DNA of 64,000 nt from Lichenostomus cassidix (lineage: Eukaryota > Chordata > Aves > Passeriformes > Meliphagidae). The notes under the pieces are model-generated. The model had not been told where the DNA came from and ran no database searches. It was given only the letters and a program-made list of their open reading frames with translations. The position numbers and the translations under genes are program-made. Below are positions 63,101-64,000 of the stretch, in pieces; position 1 is the stretch's first letter, and each line of letters opens with the position of its first letter. The DNA lies in contig CM039179.1 of NCBI GenBank assembly GCA_008360975.2, positions 50,226,359 to 50,290,358 on the forward strand, given 5' to 3'.

Positions 63101-64000
63101 GCCAGCAAAATTGCACTCAGTGACACTGATTCACTCCAGCACCTCGGTTAGATCTTATCCCTCACTCCTCTGTAAATTACTCTTATCCTATGTAGGCTTA
63201 GAGGGTTAACCTTAGAGCTGTACACACAAATGCCACCAGAAACTGCAAATTTCCCTAAGTTGTAGCTTAATTCTGAATCACAGCATGAGCAATTTGCAGC
63301 AGCAGCTGGTCCAGTGTGTCTATGATATTGGATTAATTCCCATCATAAAATGTTCATGGAAATTGTGAAGAAGACTGTGTATAGATCAGACATGTGGGCC
63401 TGGTTTGTTCCTGAGAGTTACTTGGTGAAATTTTTCATTAGGAAGAAAGAAACTAGATTTCACAAACCACTGTTTGCAGTTCAAGCCACATTCTTGCAGG
63501 GTTGAAATAAATTGATTTGGGGCAACAGAATCTGTGAAATTAACACAAATATCCTTCCTTCAAAAGTTTGGATGTGATATATGTCTGTTTTCCTCCAGCA
63601 GCCTTTATATTTTCACACTACTAATGAATGAGTGCTTAATTGCCACCGTGAAGCTGTCTGGGGTTACTTCCCAGCAGAATCTCTTGCCAAGGCCAGCTGG
63701 AATTCTGTTTGCATTCTGCAGCTGATTAGTGGAAGCTGCTAGTGCTAAACATAAATAAATAAGAGCCATACACACCAAAAAAAGTGTGGAGTTCAAGAAG
63801 TTTGTAGTGCTCCCCTGAAGTCAAATAATGTTCTTCAAATTAAAAAAAATTGGCAATGGATCAATGCAATAACTCCTGATATATCTCTAAGAAATAACCA
63901 GGTCTGATCAACCTACCTGTTTACTGAGTGCCACCATTTTCCCCACAGCAAAGCAATTGAAATGGATTTTCTTTGGCATTAAGGAATCAGACTGGAAGTT
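60188..64000. other. Non-coding DNA, no gene recognised
   Basis: Frames up to 93 codons (plus, 61201-61482; minus, 62381-62653) without a domain or splice context. No named repeat was recognised, and the window ends within this stretch. Confidence 0.5.

Overview
This 64 kb window reads as vertebrate, most likely bird, nuclear DNA without a protein-coding gene I can recognise. The base composition is AT-rich, CpG is scarce, open reading frames are short and scattered on both strands, and the repeat content is sauropsid: CR1 LINE fragments, short solo LTRs flanked by 6-bp target duplications, and no Alu or L1. Very old amniote repeats (MIR-like SINEs and ancient CR1/L3-like LINE relics) are also present. 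The window is best read as a gene desert or the inside of a very large intron. No exon chain, tRNA, rRNA or CRISPR was found.

Layout: 1-10.6 kb is unique AT-rich DNA with one weak exon-like block near 2.8-3.0 kb. A MIR-like relic lies at 10.6 kb and an antisense ancient LINE relic at 13.1-13.5 kb, followed by a poly(A) run. A short CR1 3' tail is at 17.0 kb, a G-quadruplex motif at 18.43 kb, and a TAAT-rich block with a POU octamer at 20.3-20.9 kb. A 260-bp solo LTR (minus strand, GATCAT duplication) is at 25.8-26.05 kb. CR1 fragments follow at 33.2-33.7 kb (minus), 35.75-36.1 kb (plus) and 38.8-39.4 kb (plus), with a GC-richer inverted repeat at 37.1 kb. A broken hAT-like transposase relic lies on the minus strand at 41.6-42.2 kb, and an ancient LINE reverse-transcriptase relic at 46.25-47.0 kb. 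Another CR1 (minus) is at 49.74-50.13 kb and a clear MIR-like relic at 53.1-53.2 kb. A long CR1 (about 2.05 kb without the insert) at 57.55-60.19 kb is split by a 582-bp solo LTR flanked by CTCACC duplications.

The features form an archive of transposition rather than a cooperating gene set. Ancient relics (MIR, L3-like LINE, possibly hAT) are overlaid by avian CR1 copies in both orientations and then by LTR insertions; one nested pair fixes the order directly. The best observations are that nested insertion, the compact LTR with its polyadenylation signal just beyond its TATA box, and the hAT-like relic. No clear undescribed functional system was found.
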